From Microvirga arabica (GTDB taxonomy: Bacteria; Pseudomonadota; Alphaproteobacteria; Rhizobiales; Beijerinckiaceae), in the NCBI RefSeq assembly GCF_016811235.1, contig NZ_JAFBID010000011.1, positions 1 to 64,000 on the forward strand: a stretch of DNA of 64,000 nucleotides, given 5' to 3'. Below are positions 34,425 through 44,464 of the stretch, piece by piece. The number at the start of each line of letters is the position of its first letter. Position 1 is the first letter of the stretch. Made by a program: the position numbers and the translations under genes. Below the pieces are notes generated by a model that had not been told where the DNA came from, searched no databases, and saw nothing but the letters and a program-made list of their open reading frames with translations.

Positions 34425-34512
34425 CGTCATCACCGGCCTTGTGCCGGTGATCTCGATCCATATGGCTCACTGCTCTTCCAATCGAGATGGCCGGGACAAG
34501 CCCGGCCATGAC
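34425..34512. repeat. Composite palindromic repeat
   Basis: Left hairpin gtcatcaccggccttgtgcc with ggtgat, right hairpin gatggccgggacaagcccgg then ccatgacg. The inner arms are aatcgagat and atctcgatc. Confidence 0.8.
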
Positions 34513-34538
34513 GGGAATGAGTAAGAGAGCAGCTGCCC

Positions 34539-35507
34539 TCACATCCGCCCGCCCTCGATCACCACCGCCTGCCATGTGCGGATGCCCCGCGAGGCAGCCG
34601 GGCCACGTGCTTGCGACTCGATGCCGTAATGCTCCGCGAGGCGCCCCAGCGCGAGGCGGATTACCACCTTGGCGGACCGCGCAGGCCATTGATGCTCCCG
34701 CTCGATCTGCTCCAGCCCTTTGAGGAAGCCGCAGAGGTCGAGCAGCAGGTCGCTGAAATCGCCCCCGATGGCATCGAAGGCGTGGCGGAGCCTCTGGCGG
34801 GCCGCAACCATCCGGTCGATGGCCTCGCCCGGCGAAGCAGGGCCGCCCGCCCTCGGCATCGCGTCCCAGCGCGCGGTTACGCCCGGCAGGAGTCCTGCGA
34901 GCATGATGTCCGTGCGAAGCCGTTCCCCGGCCTGATAGGCTGCCTCGTCGATCATCGGTTCGCCGTTGCGATCCCGGCGCCGGCGCAGCCAGTCGAGAGG
35001 GCTCTCCTCCGTGTCGATCCGCACACGGGACGTGCCCGTGGCAGTCTCGACCGTCGCGGCCTCCGTCTCGCGATGCTGATGCAGGAAAGCGAGGTCCGCA
35101 TCGGGCGAGGTGATGCGGCGCAGATGGGCTTCGCCGGCCGAGGTCAGCCGCAGAGTCCGGCGGCCCAAGGCCGCCTGCTGCCAGCCCGCGAGATCCGCGC
35201 GCACGAGGGCGTCCGCGGAGGCCGATGCAAAGCGCCCTGCCCCGACCGAGACGCTGCCCTGGCGCCTGTGGATAAGCACGCTCGATGGGTCCGTCGGATC
35301 GACGAACGCCCAGGTCTCCGCTTGGCCGAGTGCCCCGAGCAGGCGCCTCGCCTCACGGGACAGGGAATCGCCTGCCGGTTGTGCAATGTCCGGCACCACC
35401 CTGCTCCTCGCACGTCCTCTACGCCTCTTCAAACCGGCCTTCCCCGGTGCTGAAAAGTCTGCCGCGGCAATACTTTGATGAACCGCATCGCCGTCTTCTA
35501 TGTTCAT
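34539..35507 (-). CDS. DUF6456 protein with helical core
   Basis: A 322-residue protein. A variable N terminus (1-60, basic) precedes a winged-helix-like region (LSREARRLLGALGQAETWAF) and the DUF6456 core (TEESPLDWLRRRRDRNGEPM, then EAAYQAGERLRTDIMLAGLL). The C-terminal part has VVIRLALGRLAEHYGIE. Such proteins are usually described as DNA-binding-like regulators of unknown function. The start codon at 35507 has no clear ribosome site. Confidence 0.75.
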   Translation of the reverse strand: MNIEDGDAVHQSIAAADFSAPGKAGLKRRRGRARSRVVPDIAQPAGDSLSREARRLLGALGQAETWAFVDPTDPSSVLIHRRQGSVSVGAGRFASASADALVRADLAGWQQAALGRRTLRLTSAGEAHLRRITSPDADLAFLHQHRETEAATVETATGTSRVRIDTEESPLDWLRRRRDRNGEPMIDEAAYQAGERLRTDIMLAGLLPGVTARWDAMPRAGGPASPGEAIDRMVAARQRLRHAFDAIGGDFSDLLLDLCGFLKGLEQIEREHQWPARSAKVVIRLALGRLAEHYGIESQARGPAASRGIRTWQAVVIEGGRM

Positions 35508-35692
35508 GTTTTGTTCCTACAAATAAAGTATGGAAGGGGTACCCCTTCCTCCTTCGATAGTGGGGGCATATTCCTAGTTGTCAACGCGATTCAAAACTGT
35601 TGATAAGACTGAGGATAACGCGGACAGCGCCGGATCCGCCCGCACAAAGGCCGCAATGATCCCCCGCATTTCCAGCGAGGGATCGCGCCTTT

Positions 35693-36127
35693 TTATGCTG
35701 CCGACAGGACTTCAAGCGACCCCGGTTCAACGCCCTCTGCAAAGGGAAACCCCTCGTCGGCCCAACCCGTCATCCCACCGAGCATGAGCTTCACCGGGCG
35801 TCCGAGTTGCGCCAAGCGCAGCGCGCCCCTGTCGGCGCCATTGCAATGTGGCCCGGCGCAGTAAACCACGAACAGCGTCGTGTCCGGCCAGGCGGACATC
35901 CGCTCTACCGTGATCTCCCGATGCGGAAGGTTGAGGGCGCCCGGAACATGGCTGCGCGCATAAGCCTTGGGCCCGCGCACGTCGAGAAGCACGAAGTCGG
36001 CTTGGCCGCTCACGAATGCGTCGTGCACATCGGCGCAGTCGGTCTCGAGCGAAAGGCGGGCGGCGAAATGCGCCTGTGCGATGGCAGGTGCGGCCGCTGG
36101 AATGGCCGCGACGGAACTGGCTGGCAT
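35693..36127 (-). CDS. Rhodanese-domain sulfurtransferase
   Basis: A 144-residue single-domain rhodanese. The family core is DFVLLDVRGPKAYARSHVPG, then ALNLPHREI and the active-site loop VVYCAGPHCNGAD with the nucleophile Cys. AAGGAGGATCTC is an optimal ribosome site for the ATG at 36127. It diverges from a GlxA/FtrA-type regulator gene 88 bases away. Such pairs are common in this order, so the regulator may control it. Confidence 0.87.
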   Translation of the reverse strand: MPASSVAAIPAAAPAIAQAHFAARLSLETDCADVHDAFVSGQADFVLLDVRGPKAYARSHVPGALNLPHREITVERMSAWPDTTLFVVYCAGPHCNGADRGALRLAQLGRPVKLMLGGMTGWADEGFPFAEGVEPGSLEVLSAA

Positions 36128-36215
36128 GAGATCCTCCTTGTGGAAAAGCCATGGCCAGAGTTCCGTACACGCGTCATGGTGAAAAGTGGCGCTCCCGCCA
36201 ACAGACGTAAACATC

Positions 36216-37199
36216 ATGCCAAACCGCCTCGTCGTCGCCCTCGCCTACGATCGCCTGAGTACTTTCGAATTCGGCATCGCTGTCGAAGTCTTCGGGCTGC
36301 CGCGTCCGGAGATGGGACCGGACTGGTATCGCTTCGCCGTCTGCGCCATCGAGCCCGGCCCTTTGCGCGCCATCGGCGGCTTCCAGATCATGGCTGATGG
36401 CGGCCTCGAACTTCTGGAGCAGGCGGACACCATCGTGATTCCCGGCTGGCGCGGAGCCTCCGCTGAACCTGTTCCGCCGACGCTCGTCGAGGCGTTGCAG
36501 AAGGCTCATGCGCGCGGCGCACGGCTGATGTCGATCTGCTCCGGGGTCTTTGCACTCGCCGCCACGGGCCTCCTGTCGGGACGTCGCGCAACGACACACT
36601 GGCATTACGTGGAGCAACTCTCGAAAGCCTATCCCGAGATCAGGGTCGAGCCGGACGTTCTCTATGTGGACCAGGGCCGGCTGCTCACATCCGCCGGCAG
36701 CGCGGCCGGAATCGATCTCTGCCTGCATGTGGTGCGCAGTGATTTCGGCCCCGAGATCGCCAACCGGCTCGCCCGCCGCCTCGTGGTGCCGCCGCATCGG
36801 GAGGGCGGCCAGGCGCAGTTCATCGAGCGTCCTGTTCCACCGGCCCGGGAGGGGGCGAGATTCGCTCCCCTGTTCGACCGGATGCGGCAGCGGCTCAGCG
36901 AAGAGCAGCCCATCGACAGACTGGCCGCAGAGGCAGGCATGAGCACGCGGACGTTCCTGCGCCGCTTCAAGGCTGCAACAGGCCTGCCGCCGGGCGAGTG
37001 GCTGCTCGGAGAGCGCCTGATCCGCGCCCGCGAATTGCTGGAGACGACCCGGACCTCAATCGAGGATATTGCCGGCGCAACCGGGTTCGGCTCCGCAGCA
37101 ACCCTGCGCCATCACTTCCGCTCGCGCCTCGGCACCAGTCCGGCGGCGTATCGAAGCCGCTTCGCGCAAAGGGTTAAGACCGGCCGAGCCCCGGAATGA
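36216..37199 (+). CDS. GlxA/FtrA-type transcriptional regulator
   Basis: A 327-residue regulator with two domains. An N-terminal DJ-1/PfpI-like sensor (MPNRLVVALAYDRLSTFEFG, then MSICSGVFALAATGLLSGRR with the nucleophile-like Cys) precedes an AraC DNA-binding domain (IDRLAAEAGMSTRTFLRRFK, then IEDIAGATGFGSAATLRHHF). It is a probable regulator of the divergent rhodanese gene. Start at 36216 fits the family; the frame extends upstream to 36186. Confidence 0.88.
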   Translation: MPNRLVVALAYDRLSTFEFGIAVEVFGLPRPEMGPDWYRFAVCAIEPGPLRAIGGFQIMADGGLELLEQADTIVIPGWRGASAEPVPPTLVEALQKAHARGARLMSICSGVFALAATGLLSGRRATTHWHYVEQLSKAYPEIRVEPDVLYVDQGRLLTSAGSAAGIDLCLHVVRSDFGPEIANRLARRLVVPPHREGGQAQFIERPVPPAREGARFAPLFDRMRQRLSEEQPIDRLAAEAGMSTRTFLRRFKAATGLPPGEWLLGERLIRARELLETTRTSIEDIAGATGFGSAATLRHHFRSRLGTSPAAYRSRFAQRVKTGRAPE

Positions 37200-37222
37200 A
37201 AAAAGCCGCCCGAGGGGCGGCT
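37199..37222 (-). terminator. Terminator of mucR gene
   Basis: On the minus strand, the stem agccgcccc/gggcggct is followed by TTTTTT. It overlaps the 3' end of the plus-strand regulator gene by one base. Confidence 0.85.
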
Positions 37223-37244
37223 GATTTCAACGTATGAAAGTCGA

Positions 37245-37679
37245 TTAGCTGGCGCTGCGCGAGGAACGGCGCTTCCGGCGCTGCTGGCCGAGGCCCATTT
37301 CCTTGGCGAGCTCCGAGCGGGCCTTGGCGTAGTTGGGAGCCACCATCGGGTAATCGACGGGCAGGCCCCACTTCTCGCGGTACTGCTCGGGGGTCATGTT
37401 GTACTGCGTGCGCAGATGGCGCTTCAGCGACTTGAACTTCTTTCCGTCCTCAAGGCAGACGATGTAATCCGGGGTCACGGATTTCTTCACCGGAATCGCG
37501 GGCTTGGGCGCCTCGACCGGGGCTTCCACCGTGCCGCCCCCGACACGCAGAAGAGCCGTATGAACCTCATTGATCAGAGTCGGAAGATCGGATGAAGGAA
37601 CAGAATTATTGCTGACATAGGCGGAAACGATGTCGGCAGCCAGCTCAATGTAGTTCGAAGCAGCGATGTTGTCGCTCAT
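37245..37679 (-). CDS. MucR/Ros-family zinc-finger regulator
   Basis: A 144-residue regulator from Met at 37679 ([20 protein letters not shown]). N-terminal oligomerisation region, then the zinc-finger-like domain [40 protein letters not shown], and a basic tail. The second Cys position is Asp (CLED) and the second His position is Gln (RTQYN), so the classic ligand set is incomplete. Some family members bind DNA without all four ligands. Proteins of this class are global repressors at AT-rich sites. Confidence 0.9.
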   Translation of the reverse strand: MSDNIAASNYIELAADIVSAYVSNNSVPSSDLPTLINEVHTALLRVGGGTVEAPVEAPKPAIPVKKSVTPDYIVCLEDGKKFKSLKRHLRTQYNMTPEQYREKWGLPVDYPMVAPNYAKARSELAKEMGLGQQRRKRRSSRSAS

Positions 37680-38101
37680 TTTGATTTTCTTCCTTTCCGG
37701 CTCTTTAGAACAGCTCAAAAAAGCTTTTCAACCTATCTTTGAGCATTCTCGTCTGAAGCAATGCTTGCCTCTTCCTAGAACCGCACCGTACTTGCACAGA
37801 AATCGTGCTTGCTCGTCCAAGTATGGCAAATTCAGCCTCAATGCAAGATGTTCAAAAGGAAAACTTTGGAAAACTTCGTATCATCTTTCACTGTGCAATA
37901 AACCCTGGAGCAAAAGTTAATGCCTGTGTTCATAGGTTAGGCTCACGATCACATGGTTTTCATGCCTCGGAGCCAAAGAAGTAACTAAAAAGGCACTTCG
38001 ACAGAACATTCGGGCCCCTATCGGGTCCCATGCGGACCCTCCATGGGAAATCCGAGTTATCTGTGCATAATCCCTGCCCAATGCCCTCACCGGAAGATTT
38101 C
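37680..38101. other. AT-rich region upstream of mucR and peptidase genes
   Basis: About 420 bases between divergent genes. AT content is far above the surroundings (37720-37920 in particular). The region fits a MucR-type AT-rich target and possible autoregulation. No coding frame with a ribosome site is seen. Confidence 0.5.
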
Positions 38102-40213
38102 ATGAAACCCGAGCGCCTCCCCTTCCATCCCTTGCCTGCTGTGCCGTCGATTTCCGCAAAACCGCATGTCTTCGAGATGCATGGGGCTCGGGTTCGGGAC
38201 GACTATGCCTGGCTGAAGGCGGAGAATTGGAAAGAGGTTCTCAAGAATCCCGCCGTCCTCGATCCGGAGATCCGGGCCTGCCTTGAACAGGAGAATGCCT
38301 ACGCGGCCGCGGCCTTCGCCGGCACGGAGGAGTTCCAGGCGCGCCTCGTGGCCGAGATGCGCGGGCGCATCAAGGAGGACGATTCCAGCGTTCCGGAACC
38401 GGACGGGCCTTACGCTTATTTCAACCGCTACCGCGAGGGCGGGCAGCACCCGCTGGTCTGCCGCCAGCCGCGCGAGGGCGGGCCTGAAATGATCATGCTC
38501 GACGGCGACCGGGAGGCCGAGGGCCATCCCTTCTTCGATCTCGGCGGAGCGGATCACTCGCCCGATCACAGGCTCTTGGCCTGGGGCGCCGACATCAAGG
38601 GCTCGGAATACTTCACGATCCGCGTCCGCGACCTGGAGAGCGGCACCGATCTGCCTGACGAGGTGGCACAGACCTCCGGCGGCACCGTGTGGCTCAACGA
38701 CTCGTCAGGATTCTTCTATGTGGAACTCGACGAGAACCACCGCCCGGTCCGGGTCAGGCTTCATCGCCTTGGCACCGGCTCCGATCAGGACCAGATCGTC
38801 TACGAGGAGAAGGATCCGGGCTTCTTCGTAAAGCTGGGCACCACCCAGTCGGATGCCTTCGTGCTCATCGAGGCGAGCGACCACGAAACCTCCGAAATCT
38901 GGCTCCTCGACCGGACCGATCCGTCGGCCGCGCCGCGGGTGGTCGAGCCGCGTACTCTGCATCTCAAATACGATGTGGAGCACCATGGCGACGATCTCAT
39001 CATCCTGACCAATGCAGACGGGTCTGAGGACTTCAAGATCGTTACCGCTCCCGTCGCCGCACCGGGACGCGAGCACTGGCGCGATCTGGTGCCCTATCGT
39101 CCGGGCACGATGATCCTCTCCCACGTGGCGCTCGCCCGCTATCTCGTGCGCCTCGAGCGGGAGGACGCGAATCCCCGCATCGTCCTCCGGGAATTCGCAA
39201 CAGGCCGGGAGGAGAGCATCGCCTTCGCCGAGGAGGCTTACTCGCTGGGGTTCACCGCGGGGTACGAGTTCGACACGGACGTGATCCGCTATCACTACTC
39301 GTCGATGACCACCCCAAGCGAGGTGATCGACTACAACCTGCGCACCGGCGAACGCACGCTGCGTAAGCGCCAGGAGGTGCCGAGCGGCCACAACCCCGCC
39401 GACTACGTTACCCGCCGCCTGTTCGCCACGGCTCCCGACGGAGAGCGGGTGCCGGTCTCCGTCGTTCACCGGCGCGAGGTTACCCTCGACGGATCCGCGC
39501 CCTGCCTGCTCTACGGCTATGGCTCCTACGGCATGTCCATGCCGGCGAGCTTTCGCACCGGGATCCTGTCCCTCGTCGACCGGGGCTTCGTCTATGCCAT
39601 CGCGCATATCCGCGGCGGAACGGAAAAGGGCTGGCGCTGGTACATGGACGGCAAGCGCGAGAAGAAGTCCAACACGTTCACGGATTTTATCGCCTGCGGT
39701 GAGGCCCTGGTCCAGGCCGGCTACACCTCCCGCGGCCGCATCGTCGCCCATGGCGGCAGCGCCGGCGGCATGCTCATGGGCGCGGTGGCCAATCTGGCGC
39801 CCGACCTCTTCGCCGGGATCATCGCCGAGGTGCCTTTCGTCGACGTTCTCAACACCATGCTCGACAGCGAACTGCCCCTGAACCCGCCGGAATGGCCGGA
39901 ATGGGGCAACCCGGCCGCGGACGAAGCCGCCTTCCGCACGATCTTGTCCTATTCGCCCTACGACAATGTGAAGCCTCAGGCCTATCCGGCGATCCTGGCG
40001 CTTGCAGGCCTGACCGACCCGCGAGTCACCTATTGGGAACCGGCGAAGTGGGTGGCGCGGCTCCGGTCCACCATGACGGGCGGCGGCCCGATCCTGTTCA
40101 AGCTTAACATGGAAGCCGGACACGCGGGCGCCGCCGGACGCTTTGATCGTCTCGAGGAAGTCGCTCTGGCTTATACCTTCGCGCTGAAGTGCATCGGGGG
40201 GTTCCAGACTTGA
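38102..40213 (+). CDS. Oligopeptidase B (S9 family)
   Basis: A 703-residue cytoplasmic serine peptidase. The beta-propeller domain starts with the RDDYAWLKAENWKEVLKNP block. The catalytic domain has GYGSYGMSMPASFRTGILSL, HIRGGTEKGWRWYMDGKREK and the nucleophile Ser553 in AHGGSAGGML. Asp is in AGLTDPRVTYWEP and His in MEAGHAGAAGR. It cleaves oligopeptides after basic residues. The start at 38102 has a weak GGAAG. A longer frame from 38030 lacks support. Confidence 0.9.
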   Translation: MKPERLPFHPLPAVPSISAKPHVFEMHGARVRDDYAWLKAENWKEVLKNPAVLDPEIRACLEQENAYAAAAFAGTEEFQARLVAEMRGRIKEDDSSVPEPDGPYAYFNRYREGGQHPLVCRQPREGGPEMIMLDGDREAEGHPFFDLGGADHSPDHRLLAWGADIKGSEYFTIRVRDLESGTDLPDEVAQTSGGTVWLNDSSGFFYVELDENHRPVRVRLHRLGTGSDQDQIVYEEKDPGFFVKLGTTQSDAFVLIEASDHETSEIWLLDRTDPSAAPRVVEPRTLHLKYDVEHHGDDLIILTNADGSEDFKIVTAPVAAPGREHWRDLVPYRPGTMILSHVALARYLVRLEREDANPRIVLREFATGREESIAFAEEAYSLGFTAGYEFDTDVIRYHYSSMTTPSEVIDYNLRTGERTLRKRQEVPSGHNPADYVTRRLFATAPDGERVPVSVVHRREVTLDGSAPCLLYGYGSYGMSMPASFRTGILSLVDRGFVYAIAHIRGGTEKGWRWYMDGKREKKSNTFTDFIACGEALVQAGYTSRGRIVAHGGSAGGMLMGAVANLAPDLFAGIIAEVPFVDVLNTMLDSELPLNPPEWPEWGNPAADEAAFRTILSYSPYDNVKPQAYPAILALAGLTDPRVTYWEPAKWVARLRSTMTGGGPILFKLNMEAGHAGAAGRFDRLEEVALAYTFALKCIGGFQT

Positions 40214-40280
40214 CCCGAAACCCTATATCTTTGCAGAGGGTTACGAGACATATGACCTGTAATCAAGGCGCTCCAAAACC

Positions 40281-42686
40281 GTGAATGCTCAAGATCAAAA
40301 GCCGGTGAATGGTGTGCCCTCCCTTCGGAAGGGAGGGAGGAGCACGTCCCAAGACAATGACCTCATGCAGCGCGTGGCGGAGCTGGAGAGGACCTTGCAT
40401 GAGACCGAAACAGCTTACCGCGTCGCCAGCGGCAAACTGCAGATGGCTCTTGAGATCGGCAAGCTGAGTGCCTGGGATCGCAATCTTGAGACCAACGTGA
40501 TGGTCGGCACTGCGACCTTCAAGGCCAGCTTAGGATTGCCGTCGGATGCCGAGCTGACCTATGACCGGCTGGAAAACATGTTCCACCCGGCCGATCTCGA
40601 AAGGGTCCGCCAGGCTATCTCTTTCGGCCTCAGGACAAGAACGCCGTTCAACATCGATCATCGGATCATCAGACCGGACGGCCGGATCATTCGCGTTCAG
40701 GTTCAGGGCGGTGCGGTCTTCGAGGGCGACAAGCCCATCCGCATCCTCGGGGTGGTTCAGGACATCACCGAACGGGAGAAGATCAAGGAAGAGATCCACC
40801 TCGCTCAGAAGCGTCAGGAGTTTCTCCTGCAGCTGAACGATCAGCTGCGCAGCCTCGCGGACCCCGATGCGATCATGGAGGCGACGGCCCAGAGCCTGGG
40901 CCGGTTCCTGAAGGTTGATTGCGCGGGCTATGGCGAGGTTGACGACACGCGTGGGATCATTCTTGTCGAGCGGGAATGGTCCAAGGGTGTCATCGGCAAC
41001 GAGGGCCGTGCCTATCGCCTTTACGATTTTCTTCCGACCATGATGGCGGAGCTCAGGCAGGGGCGCCCTATCTATGTCGAGGATATCAGGAACGATCCGC
41101 GCGCCGACAAGCCGGAGGTTCAGGCGGCCTACAGCACGATCAATGCAAGATCTGCTCTTGCCGTCCCCCTGCTCAAGGACGAGAAACTGACGGCGATCCT
41201 CTACATGCATTCGGCCGAACCGCGTGTTTGGTCGACGGACGATCTCGCGCTCGCCGAAGACGTGGCCGAGCGCACCTGGACAGCCGTCGAGAAAGCGCGT
41301 GCCGAGATCGGCTTACGTGAAACCGATGCCCGCTTCCGACTGATTGCAGAGTCGCTGCCGGCGCTGGTCTGGATCCTCAACCCCAGGACCGAGCTCATCT
41401 ACACGAATGAACGGTGGGTCACCTATTCCGGCCTGTCTCCCGAGGAGGCGCTCGGCCATAGTTGGATGACCGCCATTCATCCCGACGACATGGCGCGCAT
41501 GCAAGATGAACTCGTGCCGGTCGTAACCCAGCATACGCCCTACACCACGGAAGCTCGCTACCGTTCGCACGAGGGTGTCTATCGCTGGCATCTGATTCAA
41601 GGCGCTCCCATCCACACGCCGTCGGGGGAGTTCAAGGGGTGGGTTGGCACGAGCGTCGACATCCACGATCTGAAAGTAACCCAGGACGCCTTGCGCAAAA
41701 GCGAGGAGCAGCTTCGCCTCGCGTTGCAATCCGCCAAGATGGGTGACTGGATCTATGATAGTGCCACTCAGCTCATCAACCTGTCCGACCGGGCAGCCGA
41801 GATCCTCGGCCTGCCCGGCGGGGCTAGCATCACGGGCGAACAGCTTCAGAGCAGAGTCCATCCGGCGGATCTCACTCGAACGTCTCACGTGAAGCAGAAC
41901 GCCAAGGCGGCTCGCATACCGTACAATGTGCAGTACAGGATCAGGCGCTTCAACGATGACGCCCTGGTTTGGATCGCCTCTCAGGGGAACACCTCTCACG
42001 CCCAGGACGGAACCCTCGTCACGAGTGGCATCGTTCAAGATATTACCGAGAGCAAACAGGTCGAGGAGCGGCAGCAGCTTTTGATCCGTGAGCTGCACCA
42101 CCGGGTCAAGAACACGCTCGCCACCGTGCAGGCCATCGTCGGCTCCACCGCCCGCACGGCATCGAGCATCGACGAGTTCTACCAGGGCTTCGTCGGCCGC
42201 ATCGTCTCGCTCGCCCGCACCCACAACCTGCTCACCGAGGATCTGTGGCAGAAAGCGGCTCTCGAGGATCTGATCCAGACCGAACTCGGCCCCTACGCGG
42301 ACGAGGCGAGAAACCGCATCGTCTTCGATGGCCCGCACGTGGAGCTGCCCTCGGAAGCAGCGGTGCCCATCGGGATGGCCATTCATGAGCTCACCACCAA
42401 CGCGGCCAAGCACGGAGCCCTGTCGACCTTTGGCGGTCAGGTAGAGGTGCGCTGGCGGGTGGAGCCGGGCGAGGAGCGGCCGATCCTGCACTTTGCCTGG
42501 ACCGAGCATGGCGGGCCGCGGGTGAGCGCCCCCACCCGCCAGGGCTTCGGATCTCGCCTGCTGCAAAGAGTTCTGGCGACGCAGCTTCAGGCGGACGTCT
42601 CGATGGATTTCCCCGAAGAGGGCCTGCGCTTCACCATGACCTTGCCGATCCCCGGTGCACCGCCTCTCTTTAACCCGGATCAATGA
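40281..42686 (+). CDS. Multi-sensor PAS/GAF HWE histidine kinase
   Basis: An 801-residue kinase. Domains in order: PAS with PAC (about 55-170, ASGKLQMALEIGKLSAWDRN), GAF (190-345, LQLNDQLRSLADPDAIMEAT), PAS (355-475, FRLIAESLPALVWILNPRTE) and PAS (490-605, LRLALQSAKMGDWIYDSATQ). The HWE transmitter has RELHHRVKNTLATVQAIVGS and WTEHGGP. The first codon is GTG at 40281, and a Met at 40365 is an alternative. No membrane segment is seen. It overlaps nothing but precedes a hydrolase gene by four bases. Confidence 0.88.
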   Translation: MNAQDQKPVNGVPSLRKGGRSTSQDNDLMQRVAELERTLHETETAYRVASGKLQMALEIGKLSAWDRNLETNVMVGTATFKASLGLPSDAELTYDRLENMFHPADLERVRQAISFGLRTRTPFNIDHRIIRPDGRIIRVQVQGGAVFEGDKPIRILGVVQDITEREKIKEEIHLAQKRQEFLLQLNDQLRSLADPDAIMEATAQSLGRFLKVDCAGYGEVDDTRGIILVEREWSKGVIGNEGRAYRLYDFLPTMMAELRQGRPIYVEDIRNDPRADKPEVQAAYSTINARSALAVPLLKDEKLTAILYMHSAEPRVWSTDDLALAEDVAERTWTAVEKARAEIGLRETDARFRLIAESLPALVWILNPRTELIYTNERWVTYSGLSPEEALGHSWMTAIHPDDMARMQDELVPVVTQHTPYTTEARYRSHEGVYRWHLIQGAPIHTPSGEFKGWVGTSVDIHDLKVTQDALRKSEEQLRLALQSAKMGDWIYDSATQLINLSDRAAEILGLPGGASITGEQLQSRVHPADLTRTSHVKQNAKAARIPYNVQYRIRRFNDDALVWIASQGNTSHAQDGTLVTSGIVQDITESKQVEERQQLLIRELHHRVKNTLATVQAIVGSTARTASSIDEFYQGFVGRIVSLARTHNLLTEDLWQKAALEDLIQTELGPYADEARNRIVFDGPHVELPSEAAVPIGMAIHELTTNAAKHGALSTFGGQVEVRWRVEPGEERPILHFAWTEHGGPRVSAPTRQGFGSRLLQRVLATQLQADVSMDFPEEGLRFTMTLPIPGAPPLFNPDQ

Positions 42687-42690
42687 CGCC

Positions 42691-43248
42691 ATGCTGATGA
42701 ACGCAAGCCGCTCGCACCTTGTGGTCGTCGATGTTCAGGCCCGCCTGATGCCTGCCATCCACGGGGGCGAAAGCCTCATCCGCAATCTGGGTATCCTGCT
42801 CGAATCGGCCAAGCGGCTTGCGGTTCCCGTGACGGTGACGGAGCAATACCCCAAGGGGCTCGGAGCCACTCTTCCATCGGTGACGGAGGCGCTCCCCAAT
42901 GAGGCCGTCACCCTGTCGAAGACCACCTTCTCGGCCGCCCGGGAGCCTTCGATTGCGGAGCGGATCGCCGCTTTAAGAGGCAGCGGCCGGGATCACCTCG
43001 TGATCTGCGGAGCCGAGGCGCATGTCTGCGTTCTGCAGACGGCGCTGGAGTTCAAGACGTCAGGCTTCGAGGTCTTCGTGGTGGCCGATGCGGTGTCGAG
43101 CCGCTCGCCTCATAGCGTCAGTGCCGCCTGCGCGCGCCTGCTGCATGCAGGATGCCACTGGGTGACGACGGAGATGGTGGCGTTCGAATGGATGGAGCGG
43201 GCGGCGACGGACGACTTCCGCGCCCTGGCTCCGCTCTTCAAAGGCTAG
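42691..43248 (+). CDS. Isochorismatase-family hydrolase
   Basis: A 185-residue cysteine hydrolase of the YcaC/nicotinamidase fold. The triad is Asp in HLVVVDVQARLMP, Lys in TEQYPKGLG and Cys in CGAEAHVCVLQTAL. The substrate is not clear. Start codons at 42691 and 42697 both fit. The gene follows the HWE kinase gene by four bases and is likely in the same transcript. Its 3' end overlaps the next gene, on the other strand, by 11 bases. Confidence 0.85.
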   Translation: MLMNASRSHLVVVDVQARLMPAIHGGESLIRNLGILLESAKRLAVPVTVTEQYPKGLGATLPSVTEALPNEAVTLSKTTFSAAREPSIAERIAALRGSGRDHLVICGAEAHVCVLQTALEFKTSGFEVFVVADAVSSRSPHSVSAACARLLHAGCHWVTTEMVAFEWMERAATDDFRALAPLFKG

Positions 43249-44209
43249 CCGACGAATTGCCTTCGCCGCCGGCCGCAATGAACTCCTTCAGCTCGTCGAG
43301 CGACTGGAAGCGGAAGGTGCCGCTCGGGGTCTGAGCCTCGATCGAGCCATCCGAGAACATGACGTATTTGTTGTCGCCGGAATTGTAGGTGCCGATGATC
43401 GTGGCCGGCCCCTCTTCGCCGGACGTGGTCTCGTTTTCGGCAAAGGCTTCCTGATCGGTCTCCGCGGCGGCAGGTTCGCGATCCAGCTGCGGCTCCCGCT
43501 CGGGCTCCACATCCGAAACAGCCTCGAGAAGCTCTTCGCTCCGGTCGCGATCGAGGCTCTCGGGCTCCCGTTCATCTTCCTGCTCAGGCACGTCGATGTC
43601 GAGACCCGGTTCGGCAACGAGTTGCGCGTCCTCATCGGTGCGCTGCCGGTCGGCCAGGAGGAAATCCGGGACCTTGAGGTCCTGCTCCTGCTCATCCTCG
43701 ACAGGCAGGGCCACCGGGGTGGTTCGCGGCGGGAATGGGATGACAGGGGCTGCATCCCTGTCGCTGGGCCACTCGGCGGCAGCCACCATGGGCTTGTCCT
43801 GGGGCTCATCCTGCTCGCGTTTCTCCTGTTCCTCGAAGAGGGGCAGGGTCGGCTGGCTTTCGTCCGCACTAGCCTCGTCGGTACGCTCCTCGAAGGCACC
43901 GGCTGCCTCGGCAACGGCGAGCCCGCCGACAAGCCCTGCACCGGCCAGCGCTCCGGGCGCACGATGGCCCAGGCCGAACTCATCGCCTCCGAAACTGGCC
44001 TGCCGCTCGGTGAGCCGCTTTTCGATCTTCGCCAGCTTGGAAACCGCCGCCGCGATGCCGAGCAGCAGCGCGCCGCTTGCAGCCGTGATGCTGCCTGCGA
44101 TCACCATCGTCCAGCCGCGTTCGACCAGAACGATATCCCATCCGAAGAAAGCAGCCAGCAATCCGCCGAGGATCATCGCAAGAGCGAGGGCCAGAAGAGC
44201 GATGATCAT
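43238..44209 (-). CDS. Acidic membrane-anchored hypothetical protein
   Basis: A 323-residue protein with two N-terminal membrane helices (MIIALLALALAMILGGLLAA and MVIAGSITAASGALLLGIAA). A short helix, then about 200 acidic, Glu/Asp/Gln-rich low-complexity residues (DESQPTLPLFEEQEKREQDE) follow. A C-terminal conserved block (GTYNSGDNKYVMFSDGSIEA, TPSGTFRFQSLDELKEFIAA) probably forms a folded unit. No function is recognised. Confidence 0.72.
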   Translation of the reverse strand: MIIALLALALAMILGGLLAAFFGWDIVLVERGWTMVIAGSITAASGALLLGIAAAVSKLAKIEKRLTERQASFGGDEFGLGHRAPGALAGAGLVGGLAVAEAAGAFEERTDEASADESQPTLPLFEEQEKREQDEPQDKPMVAAAEWPSDRDAAPVIPFPPRTTPVALPVEDEQEQDLKVPDFLLADRQRTDEDAQLVAEPGLDIDVPEQEDEREPESLDRDRSEELLEAVSDVEPEREPQLDREPAAAETDQEAFAENETTSGEEGPATIIGTYNSGDNKYVMFSDGSIEAQTPSGTFRFQSLDELKEFIAAGGEGNSSASL

Positions 44210-44464
44210 GCCGTCTCCATCATACGCAAACCAAGGATTACTGCGGAAAAGCTATGCTTCTATAGGCAAAAGACAACCGGCTGTGAAGCTTGAGCAGAAA
44301 AAAGTCTGGAGCTTGACCGTTGCTCTTAGGCGCTCTGCGCTTTAACTAACCCTCAAGCGCATCCGGCGATGCGCGGTCGCAAGTGACCGGCATCGGATCG
44401 ACCCCAAAGTCGCCATTACTTTCGGGTCCGATGCCCCCGGTCGCTCAATCCAAAGGAGACGCCG

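Noticed and set aside
37666-37920. 84-codon plus-strand frame overlapping the mucR start
   Set aside because: It lies in AT-rich DNA, has no ribosome site and is opposite the regulator's promoter.
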